From Paraburkholderia flava (GTDB lineage: Bacteria; Pseudomonadota; Gammaproteobacteria; Burkholderiales; Burkholderiaceae): a DNA stretch of 64,000 bases. The translations under genes and the position numbers were made by a program. Below the pieces are notes generated by a model. That model was not told the origin of the DNA, did not search any database, and saw only the letters and a list, made by a program, of their open reading frames with translations. The DNA lies in assembly GCF_004359985.1 (NCBI RefSeq), contig NZ_SMRO01000002.1, positions 1,189,135-1,253,134 on the forward strand, written 5' to 3'. This document shows, one piece after another, positions 17,339 through 26,672 of this stretch; positions within the stretch are counted from its first letter, which is position 1, and each line of letters begins with the position of its first letter.

Positions 17339-18361
17339 ATGCGCAAATTTTCCCTTCGCCGCTTTAATCAGTTGACCGGCACGTTCGCAGCAGGCGCGGC
17401 ACTCGCCGTTGCCGCAGGTTTTTTCTCCCCGGCAGTCCACGCGAACAACGTGATCGTGCTCAATTCCGGCGAAGCGACGCTGAGCCTGATCGACGAGACC
17501 ACGCACGAGGTCGTCGCGACCGTGCCGACCGGCAAGGAACCGCATCACCTGATGGCGACGCCGGACAACTCGTCGCTGATCGTCGCGAATTCGGTGTCGA
17601 ACAATCTGCTGTTCGTCGATCCGAAAACCGGCAAGCCGCAACGCTGGATCGAAAACATCGAAGATCCGTATCAACTCGGTTTTTCGCCCGATCGTAAATG
17701 GCTCGTCACGACCGGGCTGCGGCTCGACCGGCTCGACATCTATCATTACGACGGCCACGATCTGACGCTCGCGAAGCGTCTGCCGCTCGCGGTGATGCCG
17801 AGTCACATGGCGTTCACGAACGACAGCAAGACTGTGTTCGTCACGCTGCAGGTCTCGGGCGAACTCGCGGCGGTCGATCTGGCTACGCAGACCGTCAAAT
17901 GGAAGATGAAAGTCGGCAAGGTGCCCGCCGGACTGTGGATGACGCCGGGCGAGAAATACCTGCTGATCGGCATGACGGGCGCCGATTACGTCGCGGTGGT
18001 CGACTGGCGGAACCAGAAGATCGTGAAGACGATTCCGACCGGCAAGGGCGCGCACAACTTCCGCTCGCTCGATGACGGCCGGCACGTCGCGGTGTCGAAC
18101 CGGGTGGCGAGCACGATCAGCATCATCGACGAAGACACGCTGACCAACGTCGGTGACATCACCGGTCTGATGCCGGGGCCCGACGATATGGAACTGACGG
18201 CCGACAAACGGTATCTATGGGTAACGTTCCGCTTCGCGAAGCACGTCGGTATCATCGACCTGACGACGCGCAAGCTGATCCAGACGATCGCCGTCGGCCG
18301 TTCGCCGCACGGCATCTATTTCTACGACCGCGCGCCGGTCACCGCGCCGAACGGCGCGTGA
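17339..18361 (+). CDS. Exported YVTN-type beta-propeller protein
   Basis: The protein has 340 residues. A basic start (MRKFSLRRFN), a hydrophobic stretch and PAVHA before NN predict signal-peptide cleavage after residue 35. The mature part is a run of about seven 40-residue repeats of the VANSVSNNLLFVD / HVGIIDLTTRKLIQTIAVG type, as in YncE-like and surface-layer-like seven-bladed propellers. It is probably periplasmic. Similar proteins bind DNA, iron ligands or partner enzymes, but no function can be given here. A sterol-desaturase-like gene follows 70 bases downstream on the same strand. Confidence 0.85.
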   Translation: MRKFSLRRFNQLTGTFAAGAALAVAAGFFSPAVHANNVIVLNSGEATLSLIDETTHEVVATVPTGKEPHHLMATPDNSSLIVANSVSNNLLFVDPKTGKPQRWIENIEDPYQLGFSPDRKWLVTTGLRLDRLDIYHYDGHDLTLAKRLPLAVMPSHMAFTNDSKTVFVTLQVSGELAAVDLATQTVKWKMKVGKVPAGLWMTPGEKYLLIGMTGADYVAVVDWRNQKIVKTIPTGKGAHNFRSLDDGRHVAVSNRVASTISIIDEDTLTNVGDITGLMPGPDDMELTADKRYLWVTFRFAKHVGIIDLTTRKLIQTIAVGRSPHGIYFYDRAPVTAPNGA

Positions 18362-18431
18362 CGGTAGCACGTGTCGCGGTAACGCCGGTCCGCATGCGGG
18401 CCGGCACGACGTGTGAAGCGTGACAGGTACC

Positions 18432-19448
18432 ATGTTCCATCTGATCTTCTCCGCTCTCGACAGCCTCGTTTCCACGATACAGACCGCGCTGTACGTGGAC
18501 GTCGTGCAGCCGTTGCTGTATCGCTTCGATCTGATGGACTACGACGAGGATACGTACGACAGCCTGTACTGGGTGATCGTCGGCGTGCTCGAAGTGCTCG
18601 CGATGTACGCGGTGCTGCGGCCGCTCGAGGCGCTGCGCCCGGTCGAGAAGTGGGACAACCGCAAGGCCGTGCGCGTCGACGTGATCTACACGTGGATCGC
18701 GAAGCTCGGCATCCTGAACCTCTTTTTCTTCTTCGCGCTGCAGCCGTTCTTCGACAACGTTCAAGGCTGGCTGCGGCTGCGCAATATCGCGAACATCGAG
18801 ATCGACAACATCTGGCCCGGCGTGACGACGCAGCCGCTCGTCACGTTCGCGATCTATCTGCTGATCCTCGATTTCGCCGGCTACTGGTATCACCGCTGGC
18901 AGCATGGCGTGGGCATCTGGTGGGAACTGCACGCGGTGCATCACAGCCAGCGGCAGATGTCGTTGTGGGCCGACGACCGCAACCATCTGTTCGACGATCT
19001 GCTGCAGGCGAGTTTCTTTGCGCTGATCGCGCTGTTTATCGGCGTACCGCCGGCGCAGTTCGTCGTGCTGGTCGCGATCACGAATCTCGCGCAGAGCGTG
19101 CAGCACGCGAACATCCGGATGTACTTCGGCTGGCTCGGCGAGCGGCTGCTCGTCAGCCCGACGTTCCATCGCCGGCATCACGCGATCGGTTACGGGCACG
19201 AAGGCTTGAAGTACGGCTGCAATTTCGGCGTGCTGTTTCCGTGGTGGGACATGCTGTTCCGCAGCGTGTCGTGGAGCCGCGAAATGGAGCCGACCGGCAT
19301 TCGCGACCAGCTCGACGGGCGGTCGTACGGCGAGGGTTTCTGGGCGCAGCACGGGCTCGCGTTCAAGCGCATCGCGAAGCGGCTTTCGTCGAAGGGGCGG
19401 ACGCCGGGTTCGCCTGGTTCGCCTGGCGAGGATGCCGCAGCGGTTTGA
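18432..19448 (+). CDS. Sterol desaturase / fatty acid hydroxylase family membrane protein
   Basis: The protein has 338 residues from ATG 18432; a GTG four codons earlier is possible. It has four or more membrane segments and three His clusters that bind a di-iron centre: YWYHRWQH, LHAVHHS and HRRHHAIGYGHEG. This is the fatty-acid-hydroxylase superfamily, which uses O2 to hydroxylate or desaturate membrane lipids. A short Gly/Pro/Ser repeat tail (about residues 320-338) follows the catalytic region. The exact lipid substrate is unknown. Confidence 0.9.
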   Translation: MFHLIFSALDSLVSTIQTALYVDVVQPLLYRFDLMDYDEDTYDSLYWVIVGVLEVLAMYAVLRPLEALRPVEKWDNRKAVRVDVIYTWIAKLGILNLFFFFALQPFFDNVQGWLRLRNIANIEIDNIWPGVTTQPLVTFAIYLLILDFAGYWYHRWQHGVGIWWELHAVHHSQRQMSLWADDRNHLFDDLLQASFFALIALFIGVPPAQFVVLVAITNLAQSVQHANIRMYFGWLGERLLVSPTFHRRHHAIGYGHEGLKYGCNFGVLFPWWDMLFRSVSWSREMEPTGIRDQLDGRSYGEGFWAQHGLAFKRIAKRLSSKGRTPGSPGSPGEDAAAV

Positions 19449-19610
19449 CGAGGGGCGTTGCTGTCTCGCTGCTGCTGCATTCCTTCGATCTGTCTTTCCT
19501 CGCCCATCCGTCCCACAACCTACCGACGTCATCGCGACTGGTTTATCCTGTCCCGATGACTGTTCCGTTTCCTTTTCTTCCCACCGCTTCATTCACCGGC
19601 ACCGGCTCGC

Positions 19611-20438
19611 ATGAATGATCTGTTGCGCTCGTTCGGGCGCGCGCTGACGAGTGCGCTTCATCCGCGGATGCTGTGGCTGACGTTCATGCCGTTCGCGGCG
19701 GCCACGGTCGGGTGGGGCCTGATCCTGTGGTTCTTCTGGCAGACGCTGACCGGCGCGACGCGCACGTGGCTCGAAGGCTGGTCGTTCACGACGACGTTGT
19801 ACAACCTGTTCGGCTGGCTCGGGTTTTCGTCGCTGCATGCGGTGATCGCGCCGTTCATCGTGATCGCGGTGGCGATTCCGTTGATCGTCGTCACCGTGCT
19901 GCTGCTGATCGCGACGCTGTCGATGCCCGCTGTGATCCGCCATCTGTCGGCGCGGCAGTTCGCGGCGCTCGAGATGCGGCGCGGCGGAACATGGTACGGT
20001 AGCCTCGCGCATTCGCTCGTGACCACCGTGATCTGTCTCGTGCTGCTGGTAATCACGCTGCCGCTGTGGCTGGTGCCGCCGTTCTTCGCGTTGATTCCGC
20101 CGCTGCTGTGGGGCTGGCTCACGTATCGCGTGATGACCTACGATGCGCTTGCGCTGCATGCGAGCGCCGACGAACGGCGTGCGCTGATACGTCGCTACCG
20201 GCTGCCGCTACTGCTGATCGGCGTCGCGAGCGGGTTGCTCGGTTCGCTGCCGACGCTGCTGTGGGCGTCGTCGGTCTGGCTGATCGTGCTGTTTCCGGTC
20301 ATCACGGCCGTGACCATCTGGATCTACGCGTTCATCCTCGTGTTTTCGGCGCTCTGGTTCGGCTACTACTGCCTGCGCGCGCTGCAGCGGATGCGCGCGG
20401 ACGAGCAGGGCGCGCGCACGGCGGTGACTCCCTACTGA
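19611..20438 (+). CDS. EI24/CysZ-like membrane protein
   Basis: The protein has 275 residues with about six hydrophobic segments, and an EI24-type core (SALHPRMLWLTFMPFAAATV, then LPLWLVPPFFALIPPLLWGW). CysZ members of this family carry sulfate, but many proteobacterial EI24 proteins are uncharacterised. The gene ends 19 bases before the MoaB/CinA-like gene, so the two are probably cotranscribed. Confidence 0.82.
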   Translation: MNDLLRSFGRALTSALHPRMLWLTFMPFAAATVGWGLILWFFWQTLTGATRTWLEGWSFTTTLYNLFGWLGFSSLHAVIAPFIVIAVAIPLIVVTVLLLIATLSMPAVIRHLSARQFAALEMRRGGTWYGSLAHSLVTTVICLVLLVITLPLWLVPPFFALIPPLLWGWLTYRVMTYDALALHASADERRALIRRYRLPLLLIGVASGLLGSLPTLLWASSVWLIVLFPVITAVTIWIYAFILVFSALWFGYYCLRALQRMRADEQGARTAVTPY

Positions 20439-20457
20439 CTTTTATCGAGAGGCCGTA

Positions 20458-21294
20458 ATGGCATTTGGCGTCATCATCATCGGCGATGAAATCCTGTCGG
20501 GCAGACGTACCGACAAGCATCTGGCGAAGGTCATCGAACTGCTCGGCGCGCGTGGTCTCGAACTCGCGTGGGCTGAGTACGTCGGCGACGATCCTGCACG
20601 GATCGTCGCGACGCTGCGCCGCACGTTTGCGTCGGACGACATCGTGTTCTCGACGGGCGGCATCGGCGCAACACCGGACGATCACACGCGCCAGTGCGCG
20701 GCCACCGCGCTCGGCGTGCCGCTCGAACTGCATTCCGAAGCCGAAGTGCTGATCCAGCAGCGCATCCGCGACATGCATCCGGCGAATTCGCCGACGCCGA
20801 TCGATCTCGATTCGCCGGAGAATCGCCATCGCCTGAACATGGGCACGTTTCCGCGCGGCGCGTCGATCATTCCGAACGGCTACAACAAGATTCCCGGCTT
20901 CTCGGTCGGCGATCATCATTTCGTGCCGGGCTTTCCGGTGATGGCGTGGCCGATGATCGAATGGGTGCTGGACTCGCGCTACGCGCATCTGCATCACGCG
21001 ACGCCGCACGCGGAGAAATCGCTGTTCGTATTCGAGTTGCCCGAATCGACGCTGACGCCGCTGATGGAAAAGATCGAGCTGGATTTTCCGGGCGTGCGGG
21101 TGTTCAGTCTGCCGAGCGTCGGCGATGCGGAGCGCGGCGGCATCTACGCGCGCCGGCACATCGATCTGGGCGTGAAGGGCGAGCCCGAAGCGGTTGCTGC
21201 CGCGTTCGTGAAGCTGCGCGAAGGCGTGCATCTGCTCGGCGGCGATATCGTCGAGGTCGCGGCGGAGGCAGGCGGCGCGAAGCCGCAGGGTTGA
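20458..21294 (+). CDS. Molybdopterin-binding (MoaB/CinA N-terminal) domain protein
   Basis: The protein has 278 residues. It starts with GVIIIGDEILSGRRTDKH and has the TGGIGATPDDHTRQCAA motif, both typical of the MoCF-biosynthesis fold shared by MoaB, MogA and the N-terminal half of CinA. The PncC deamidase domain of full CinA is missing, so nicotinamide mononucleotide deamidation is not predicted. A nucleotide-pyrophosphatase-type role, as proposed for the CinA N-terminal (COG1058) domain, is possible. It is downstream of the EI24 gene. Confidence 0.85.
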   Translation: MAFGVIIIGDEILSGRRTDKHLAKVIELLGARGLELAWAEYVGDDPARIVATLRRTFASDDIVFSTGGIGATPDDHTRQCAATALGVPLELHSEAEVLIQQRIRDMHPANSPTPIDLDSPENRHRLNMGTFPRGASIIPNGYNKIPGFSVGDHHFVPGFPVMAWPMIEWVLDSRYAHLHHATPHAEKSLFVFELPESTLTPLMEKIELDFPGVRVFSLPSVGDAERGGIYARRHIDLGVKGEPEAVAAAFVKLREGVHLLGGDIVEVAAEAGGAKPQG

Positions 21295-21300
21295 ATGCGC

Positions 21301-21325
21301 GCCTCCGTTGTGCGGAGGCATTTCG
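21301..21325 (+). terminator. Short hairpin terminator after the MoaB/CinA-like gene
   Basis: GCCTCCG / CGGAGGC followed by ATTTCGTT, 6 bases after the stop. The T-tract is weak. Confidence 0.5.
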
Positions 21326-21399
21326 TTATCGCTGCGGCGTTTGCATCATCGGCGTGTCATGTCCAGTGCCGACGATAGCTCAAGATGCGCCAAGGTCGT

Positions 21400-21864
21400 T
21401 CAGGCGCCGATCCACGGCAGTCCGCGGAAGCACCAGCCGGAAACCGTCTTGCGATGTCCCTGGCCGTCCTTGTCGCCTTCGAATCCTTCGAGCAGATCGA
21501 ACGCGCGGGTGAAGCCGGCCTGGGTGGCCGCGATCGCGGCGAGCTTCGAGCGCGCGGCGCTACGGCACAGCAGCAAGACGGGCGTATCGGGCGGCACGAC
21601 CTGGCGAAGCTGCTCGACGAATTCTGTGTTCGGCACGCCGCCCGGATAGCGCGTCCATTCGATGTGCGCATACTGGCCGTCGCCGATCACCGGACGACCC
21701 ACCCAGTCGAGCTCGGCGCGCGTGCGGACATCGACGAGCCGGGCTTGCGGATCGAGCTGCAGCAACTCGAAGGCTTCGGCAGGGGACACGGCGCCGGCAT
21801 ACGGCAACTGGTTTTCGACGCGGCGTTTATCCGCCTGGGCGTACAACTGTTCGAGCGTGCTCAT
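21400..21864 (-). CDS. Rhodanese-like sulfurtransferase
   Basis: The protein has 154 residues as a single rhodanese domain. The active-site loop is CRSAARS with Cys100, preceded by VLLL, and the N-terminal strand is ARLVDVRTRAEL. The gene would transfer sulfane sulfur between thiols or cyanide in the cytoplasm. The physiological partner is unknown. It is convergent with the MoaB/CinA-like gene and divergent from glnA. Confidence 0.9.
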   Translation of the reverse strand: MSTLEQLYAQADKRRVENQLPYAGAVSPAEAFELLQLDPQARLVDVRTRAELDWVGRPVIGDGQYAHIEWTRYPGGVPNTEFVEQLRQVVPPDTPVLLLCRSAARSKLAAIAATQAGFTRAFDLLEGFEGDKDGQGHRKTVSGWCFRGLPWIGA

Positions 21865-22016
21865 GACGGCGATTCTCCTTGGACCAAAAAATCATTCTAG
21901 CGTGTGGCGCGGGCGCGCTGCTACGCGCTGATGGCGCGGCACGCGGAGCAGTACCGCGCGCATTCGTCGCGACGCAACACGCGATGAACGAAGCGATCGC
22001 GCGGATGCGCCGGATC

Positions 22017-22053
22017 GGTGCAGAATGGGCGAAATGCACCATTTTTGTGTTCG
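22017..22053. promoter_or_regulatory. Candidate NtrC site upstream of glnA
   Basis: TGCACCA at 22035-22041 matches one half of the NtrC operator exactly; the second half after five bases is poor (3 of 7). An inverted GGTGCA lies at 22017-22022. The site is about 150 bases upstream of the sigma-54 element, a normal enhancer distance. Confidence 0.4.
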
Positions 22054-22190
22054 AAGATAACGCGGGACATACGAATGCACCGCTATAGTGCCGAAGTGCG
22101 TCGTGTGTCCTGGCGAAGCCGCGGCAACGACCGGGTCGATTCCCCGCGGACGCACGCCGGCAAAAGGATTGCGCTGCTTTGGCGCATGTG

Positions 22191-22206
22191 TGGCATGGAA
22201 GCTGCT
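22191..22206 (+). promoter_or_regulatory. Sigma-54 promoter of glnA
   Basis: TGGCATG-N4-CTGCT has the invariant GG and GC dinucleotides at the right spacing and differs from the -24/-12 consensus at two positions. It lies 130 bases before the glnA start. With ntrB and ntrC downstream, NtrC-activated expression in nitrogen limitation is likely. Confidence 0.75.
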
Positions 22207-22336
22207 TTATTGGTGCCGATCGATTCGATCGCCGGTTTTTCGCTCCACTCGAAGGATCGGGTGGACGGGCCCGGACGGGTCAGCTAGATTTGGGCGGCGG
22301 CTCGATCCGCCGAATTCGTTAATCAGGAGATAGGTT

Positions 22337-23752
22337 ATGAGTAAATCCGTGGCCGACGTCATGCAACTCGTCAAGGACGAGGACGTCAAGTTTGTCGACT
22401 TCCGTTTCACCGACACGCGCGGCAAAGAGCAACACGTTTCGGTGCCGGTGTCGGCATTCGACGACGACAAGTTTGAAAGCGGCCATGCGTTTGACGGTTC
22501 GTCGATTGCCGGCTGGAAGGGCATCGAAGCTTCGGACATGCTGCTCGTGCCGGACGCGGACACCGCGTTCATCGACCCGTTCTACGAAGAATCGACGCTC
22601 GTGCTGACCTGCGACGTCGTGGAACCGGCCGACGGCAAGGGCTACGAACGCGATCCGCGCTCGCTCGCAAAGCGCGCTGAAGCCTATCTGAAGAGCTCGG
22701 GTCTTGGCGACACCGCGTTCTTCGGTCCGGAACCCGAATTCTTCATCTTCGACTCGATCCAGTGGAACACGGACCAGTCGGGCTGCTTCGTCAAGATCGG
22801 CTCGGAAGAAGCACCGTGGTCGTCGGGCAAGGAATTCGAAGGCGGCAACACGGGTCACCGTCCGGGCACGAAGGGCGGCTACTTCCCGGTCGCGCCGGTC
22901 GATTCGTTCCAGGACATCCGCTCGGAAATGTGTCTGCTGCTCGAGCAGATCGGCATCCCGGTCGAAGTGCACCACCATGAAGTGGCGGGCCAAGGCCAGA
23001 ACGAAATCGGTACCAAATTCTCGACGCTGGTGCAGCGCGCCGACTGGACGCAGCAACTGAAGTACATCGTCCACAACGTCGCGCACACGTACGGCAAGAC
23101 CGCGACGTTCATGCCGAAGCCGATCGTCGGCGACAACGGTTCGGGCATGCACGTTCACCAGTCGATCTGGAAGGACGGCGTCAACCTGTTCGCGGGCAAC
23201 GGCTACGCAGGCCTGTCGGAATTCGCGCTGTTCTACATCGGCGGCATCATCAAGCATGCACGCGCGCTGAACGCGATCACGAACCCGGGTACGAACTCGT
23301 ACAAGCGTCTTGTGCCGCACTTCGAAGCACCGGTGAAGCTCGCTTACTCGGCGCGCAACCGTTCGGCATCGATCCGTATTCCGCACGTGAGCAACCCGAA
23401 GGGTCGCCGTATCGAAACGCGCTTCCCGGATCCGCTGGCCAATCCGTACCTGTGCTTCTCGGCACTGATGATGGCGGGTCTCGACGGCGTGCAGAACAAG
23501 ATTCATCCGGGCGAAGCTGCCGACAAGAACCTGTACGACCTGCCGCCGGAAGAGGATGCAAAGATCCCGACCGTATGTGCCGGCCTCGACCAGGCGCTCG
23601 AAGCGCTCGACAAGGATCGCGAGTTCCTGACGCGCGGCGGCGTGTTCACCGACACGATGATCGATGCGTACCTCGATCTGAAGGAAGGCGAACTGCAACG
23701 CGTGCGCATGACCACGCACCCAGTCGAGTTCGAACTGTACTACTCGCTGTAA
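22337..23752 (+). CDS. glnA: Glutamine synthetase type I
   Basis: The protein has 471 residues, the standard GSI-beta length. Family motifs are [52 protein letters not shown] and [14 protein letters not shown]. The adenylylation tyrosine is Tyr400 in NLYDLPPEE, so activity control by GlnE is expected. It makes glutamine from glutamate, ammonia and ATP as a cytoplasmic dodecamer. GGAG lies at 22325-22328. It is preceded by a sigma-54 promoter and followed by a terminator, then ntrB and ntrC. Confidence 0.97.
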   Translation: MSKSVADVMQLVKDEDVKFVDFRFTDTRGKEQHVSVPVSAFDDDKFESGHAFDGSSIAGWKGIEASDMLLVPDADTAFIDPFYEESTLVLTCDVVEPADGKGYERDPRSLAKRAEAYLKSSGLGDTAFFGPEPEFFIFDSIQWNTDQSGCFVKIGSEEAPWSSGKEFEGGNTGHRPGTKGGYFPVAPVDSFQDIRSEMCLLLEQIGIPVEVHHHEVAGQGQNEIGTKFSTLVQRADWTQQLKYIVHNVAHTYGKTATFMPKPIVGDNGSGMHVHQSIWKDGVNLFAGNGYAGLSEFALFYIGGIIKHARALNAITNPGTNSYKRLVPHFEAPVKLAYSARNRSASIRIPHVSNPKGRRIETRFPDPLANPYLCFSALMMAGLDGVQNKIHPGEAADKNLYDLPPEEDAKIPTVCAGLDQALEALDKDREFLTRGGVFTDTMIDAYLDLKEGELQRVRMTTHPVEFELYYSL

Positions 23753-23813
23753 ACGGCGATGGCGCTTCGTCTGCGACTAGCAGCGAAGCGCGCGCCCGAC
23801 GCTCGCGATCGGT

Positions 23814-23845
23814 AACGAAGGGACGGCGGCGCCGTCCCTTTTTCG
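23814..23845 (+). terminator. Rho-independent terminator after glnA
   Basis: GGGACGGC / GCCGTCCC with a GGC loop, then TTTTT. It lies about 70 bases past the glnA stop and separates glnA from ntrBC, possibly letting part of the transcription through. Confidence 0.88.
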
Positions 23846-23902
23846 TTGCAGCCTCGCGAGCAACTGCTGTACTTCACTGTCTCATACCGGCCAGACTGAA
23901 CG

Positions 23903-25045
23903 ATGGTTCTGAAGAATCTGATCAAGGCGAGGAAGGGCGTGGCGGAACCGTTGTCCGACGATCCGCAGCTCGTCGACTCGGGTCTGCTCCCCGGGTTCGA
24001 GGCATTGCCGACGGTCATTCTCGTGCTCGAAAAGCGCACGCTGCGCATCGCGTTCGCGAACCCGACGGCCGAAGCGATGCTCGAACTGTCGCGCAGGCAA
24101 CTGACGCAGATGACGTGGCCGGACATCTACGCGAACGCGGACGAACTGGTCGCGACGATCGCATCGATCGCCGAGCAGCGTTTTCATGCGACGCATCTTG
24201 ATGCCGTGCTCGAGCGAGCAGCGCACGAGCCGCTGCACGTGCACGCAATCGTCGGTTTTCTCGAGAGCGCGCCCGACTACGTGCTGCTCGAACTCTTCGA
24301 GAACGAGCGCCATCTGCGCACCGATCGCGAAGAGCGCATTCAGGATCTGACTTCGGTCAACAAACAGCTGATCCGCAATCTCGCGCACGAAATCAAGAAT
24401 CCGCTCGGCGGCATTCGCGGCGCGGCGCAACTGCTCGAATTCGAACTCGGCGCGCGCGAACGCGACGAACTGCGCGAATACACGCAGGTGGTCATCAAGG
24501 AGTCAGACAGGCTGCAGACACTGGTGGACCGTCTGCTCGAGCCGCACCGACATCCGCACATCGTCGGCGACGTGAACATCCACGAAGTATGCGAACGCGT
24601 GCGCGCAGTGATCATGGCGGAATTTCCGCGCGGCCTCACGATCGAGCGCGACTACGACGTGAGCGTGCCCGATCTGCGCGGCGACAAGGAACAACTGATC
24701 CAGGCGCTGCTGAACATCGTCCGCAACGCGGCCGAAGCATTGCGCGAACGCATCTCGCAGGGCGATGCGCGCATCGAGTTGCGCACACGCGTCGCGCGCA
24801 AGGTGACGATCGCGAAACGCCTGTGCAAGCTGGCATTGGACTTGCATATCATCGATAACGGCCCCGGCATTCCGGCCGATATTCGCGACCGCATTTTCTA
24901 TCCGCTCGTGTCCGGGCGCGAAGACGGCAGCGGTCTCGGCCTCACGCTCGCGCAGACGTTCGTGCAGCAGCACGACGGACTGATCGAAGTGGAAAGCCGG
25001 CCGGGACATACCGAGTTTCAGATCCTGCTGCCGCTCGACTGCTAG
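23903..25045 (+). CDS. ntrB: Nitrogen regulation sensor kinase NtrB (GlnL)
   Basis: The protein has 380 residues and is soluble. A PAS domain covers about residues 28-135. The H-box is NLAHEIKNPLGG with phospho-acceptor His162. The ATPase domain has the N-box IVRNAAEAL, G1 DNGPGIP and G2 GREDGSGLGL. NtrB phosphorylates NtrC when PII is uridylylated, that is, when nitrogen is short. The gene is between glnA and ntrC, 28 bases before the latter. Confidence 0.95.
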   Translation: MVLKNLIKARKGVAEPLSDDPQLVDSGLLPGFEALPTVILVLEKRTLRIAFANPTAEAMLELSRRQLTQMTWPDIYANADELVATIASIAEQRFHATHLDAVLERAAHEPLHVHAIVGFLESAPDYVLLELFENERHLRTDREERIQDLTSVNKQLIRNLAHEIKNPLGGIRGAAQLLEFELGARERDELREYTQVVIKESDRLQTLVDRLLEPHRHPHIVGDVNIHEVCERVRAVIMAEFPRGLTIERDYDVSVPDLRGDKEQLIQALLNIVRNAAEALRERISQGDARIELRTRVARKVTIAKRLCKLALDLHIIDNGPGIPADIRDRIFYPLVSGREDGSGLGLTLAQTFVQQHDGLIEVESRPGHTEFQILLPLDC

Positions 25046-25073
25046 GACCACGCCTTCCTTCTGAACGACCAAT

Positions 25074-26606
25074 ATGAAGCCGATCTGGATAGTAGACGAC
25101 GATCAATCGATCCGCTGGGTGCTCGAAAAGGCCCTCGCACGCGAGAACTTCGCGACGCGCAGCTTCGCGAACGTTCGCGAGGCAGCCGGCGCACTCGACC
25201 ACGATAGCCCACAGGTGCTGGTGTCCGACATCCGGATGCCGGGCGGCTCCGGGCTCGAACTGTTGCAGACGGTGCGCGAGAAGGTGCCCGGTCTGCCGGT
25301 CATCATCATGACGGCGTTCTCCGATCTCGACAGCGCGGTCGCTGCGTTTCAGGGCGGCGCGTTCGAATACCTCGCGAAGCCGTTCGACGTCGACAAGGCC
25401 GTCGAGTTGATCCGTCGCGCGGTCGATGAGAGCGTGCGCGGTGAACACACGTGGGACGATCGCGTCGCCGATGCACCGGAGATGCTCGGCCAGGCGCCCG
25501 CGATGCAGGACATGTTCCGCGCAATCGGTCGGCTGTCGCATTCGGCGGCGACCGTGTTGATCACCGGCGAATCGGGCAGCGGCAAGGAGCTGGTGGCGCG
25601 CGCGCTGCATCGGCATAGTCCGCGTGCGAACGGACCGTTCATCGCGCTGAATACCGCAGCGATTCCGAAGGATCTGCTGGAATCCGAACTGTTTGGCCAC
25701 GAGCGCGGTGCGTTCACCGGCGCGCAGGCGATGCGCCAGGGCCGCTTCGAACAGGCGGAGAACGGCACGCTGTTTCTCGATGAAATCGGCGACATGCCGT
25801 TCGATCTGCAGACGCGTCTGTTGCGCGTGCTGTCCGACGGACAGTTCTATCGCGTCGGCGGACACAACCCGCTGCGTGCGAACGTGCGCGTGATCGCGGC
25901 CACGCACCAGAATCTCGAAGCGCGTGTGCGTCAGGGGTTGTTCCGCGAGGATCTGTATCACCGGCTCAACGTGATCCGTCTGCGCTTGCCCGCGCTGCGC
26001 GAACGCAACGAAGACATTCCGCTGCTCACCCGACATTTCCTGCAGAAGAGCGCACGCGATCTCGGCGTCGAGCCGAAACGCGTGTCGGATGAAGCGCTGG
26101 CCTACATGACGTCGCTGCCGTTTCCGGGCAACGTGCGTCAGCTCGAAAATCTCGCGAACTGGCTGACCGTGATGGCGCCCGCGCAGACGATCGAGATCAA
26201 GGATCTGCCGCCCGATCTCGGGCCTGACAGCAACGGTGTGGCAGGGATGGGTGGCCTCGGGGTGGGGGAGGCCGCGAGCGGTGCATCCGCCGGGATCGCC
26301 GGTATTGCTGCGTCGGGTGTCGCGGCATCGAACGGCGTGATCGGTTCGCCGCTGATGGGCGGAGCAGCGCTGCCCGCGACGCCGCCGGCGAGCATCTGGG
26401 AAAACGGTTTGCGTACCGAGGTGGCGCGTCTGCTGCGCGAGAACTCGCCCGATGTGATGGACGAACTGTCGCGTCGTTTCGAAGCGGCGGTGATTCGCGA
26501 AGCGCTGGACTTCACGCGTGGCCGCAAGGTCGAAGCCGCCGAGCGGCTTGGTATCGGTCGCAACACGATTACGCGCAAGATCCAGGAACTGCACCTGGAG
26601 TCGTGA
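25074..26606 (+). CDS. ntrC: Nitrogen regulation response regulator NtrC (sigma-54 activator)
   Basis: The protein has 510 residues. The receiver domain carries phospho-acceptor Asp52 (VLVSDIRMPGGSG). The AAA+ domain has Walker A GESGSGKE at 165-172 and the sigma-54-contact loop GAFTGA at 212-217. The Fis-type helix-turn-helix is at the end (AAERLGIGRNTITRKIQEL). It activates sigma-54 promoters such as the one before glnA. A Gly/Ala/Ser-rich linker of about 55 residues (roughly 388-440) makes it longer than E. coli NtrC (469). ntrB and ntrC are cotranscribed. Confidence 0.96.
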   Translation: MKPIWIVDDDQSIRWVLEKALARENFATRSFANVREAAGALDHDSPQVLVSDIRMPGGSGLELLQTVREKVPGLPVIIMTAFSDLDSAVAAFQGGAFEYLAKPFDVDKAVELIRRAVDESVRGEHTWDDRVADAPEMLGQAPAMQDMFRAIGRLSHSAATVLITGESGSGKELVARALHRHSPRANGPFIALNTAAIPKDLLESELFGHERGAFTGAQAMRQGRFEQAENGTLFLDEIGDMPFDLQTRLLRVLSDGQFYRVGGHNPLRANVRVIAATHQNLEARVRQGLFREDLYHRLNVIRLRLPALRERNEDIPLLTRHFLQKSARDLGVEPKRVSDEALAYMTSLPFPGNVRQLENLANWLTVMAPAQTIEIKDLPPDLGPDSNGVAGMGGLGVGEAASGASAGIAGIAASGVAASNGVIGSPLMGGAALPATPPASIWENGLRTEVARLLRENSPDVMDELSRRFEAAVIREALDFTRGRKVEAAERLGIGRNTITRKIQELHLES

Positions 26607-26610
26607 CGGT

Positions 26611-26656
26611 CAAAAGGTCTTGCGCGTGTGCAGTGCATGCTTCGCGCGCAAGACCT
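26611..26656. terminator. Hairpin between ntrC and xthA
   Basis: AGGTCTTGCGCG / CGCGCAAGACCT with an 18-base loop lies between the convergent stops. On the minus strand it is followed by TTTT, so it may end xthA transcripts. Confidence 0.55.
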
Positions 26657-26672
26657 GCGAGATCAATACGTC

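Larger units (their letters stand above)
21865..22336. other. Rhodanese-glnA divergent control region
   Basis: 472 bases with no supported gene. It contains the sigma-54 element at 22191-22206 and a candidate NtrC half-site region at 22017-22053. It also holds the roughly 120-base glnA leader. Confidence 0.6.

Noticed and set aside
24942..26594. 550-codon frame antisense to ntrC
   Set aside because: No motif on this strand; ntrC on the plus strand has all its expected motifs.
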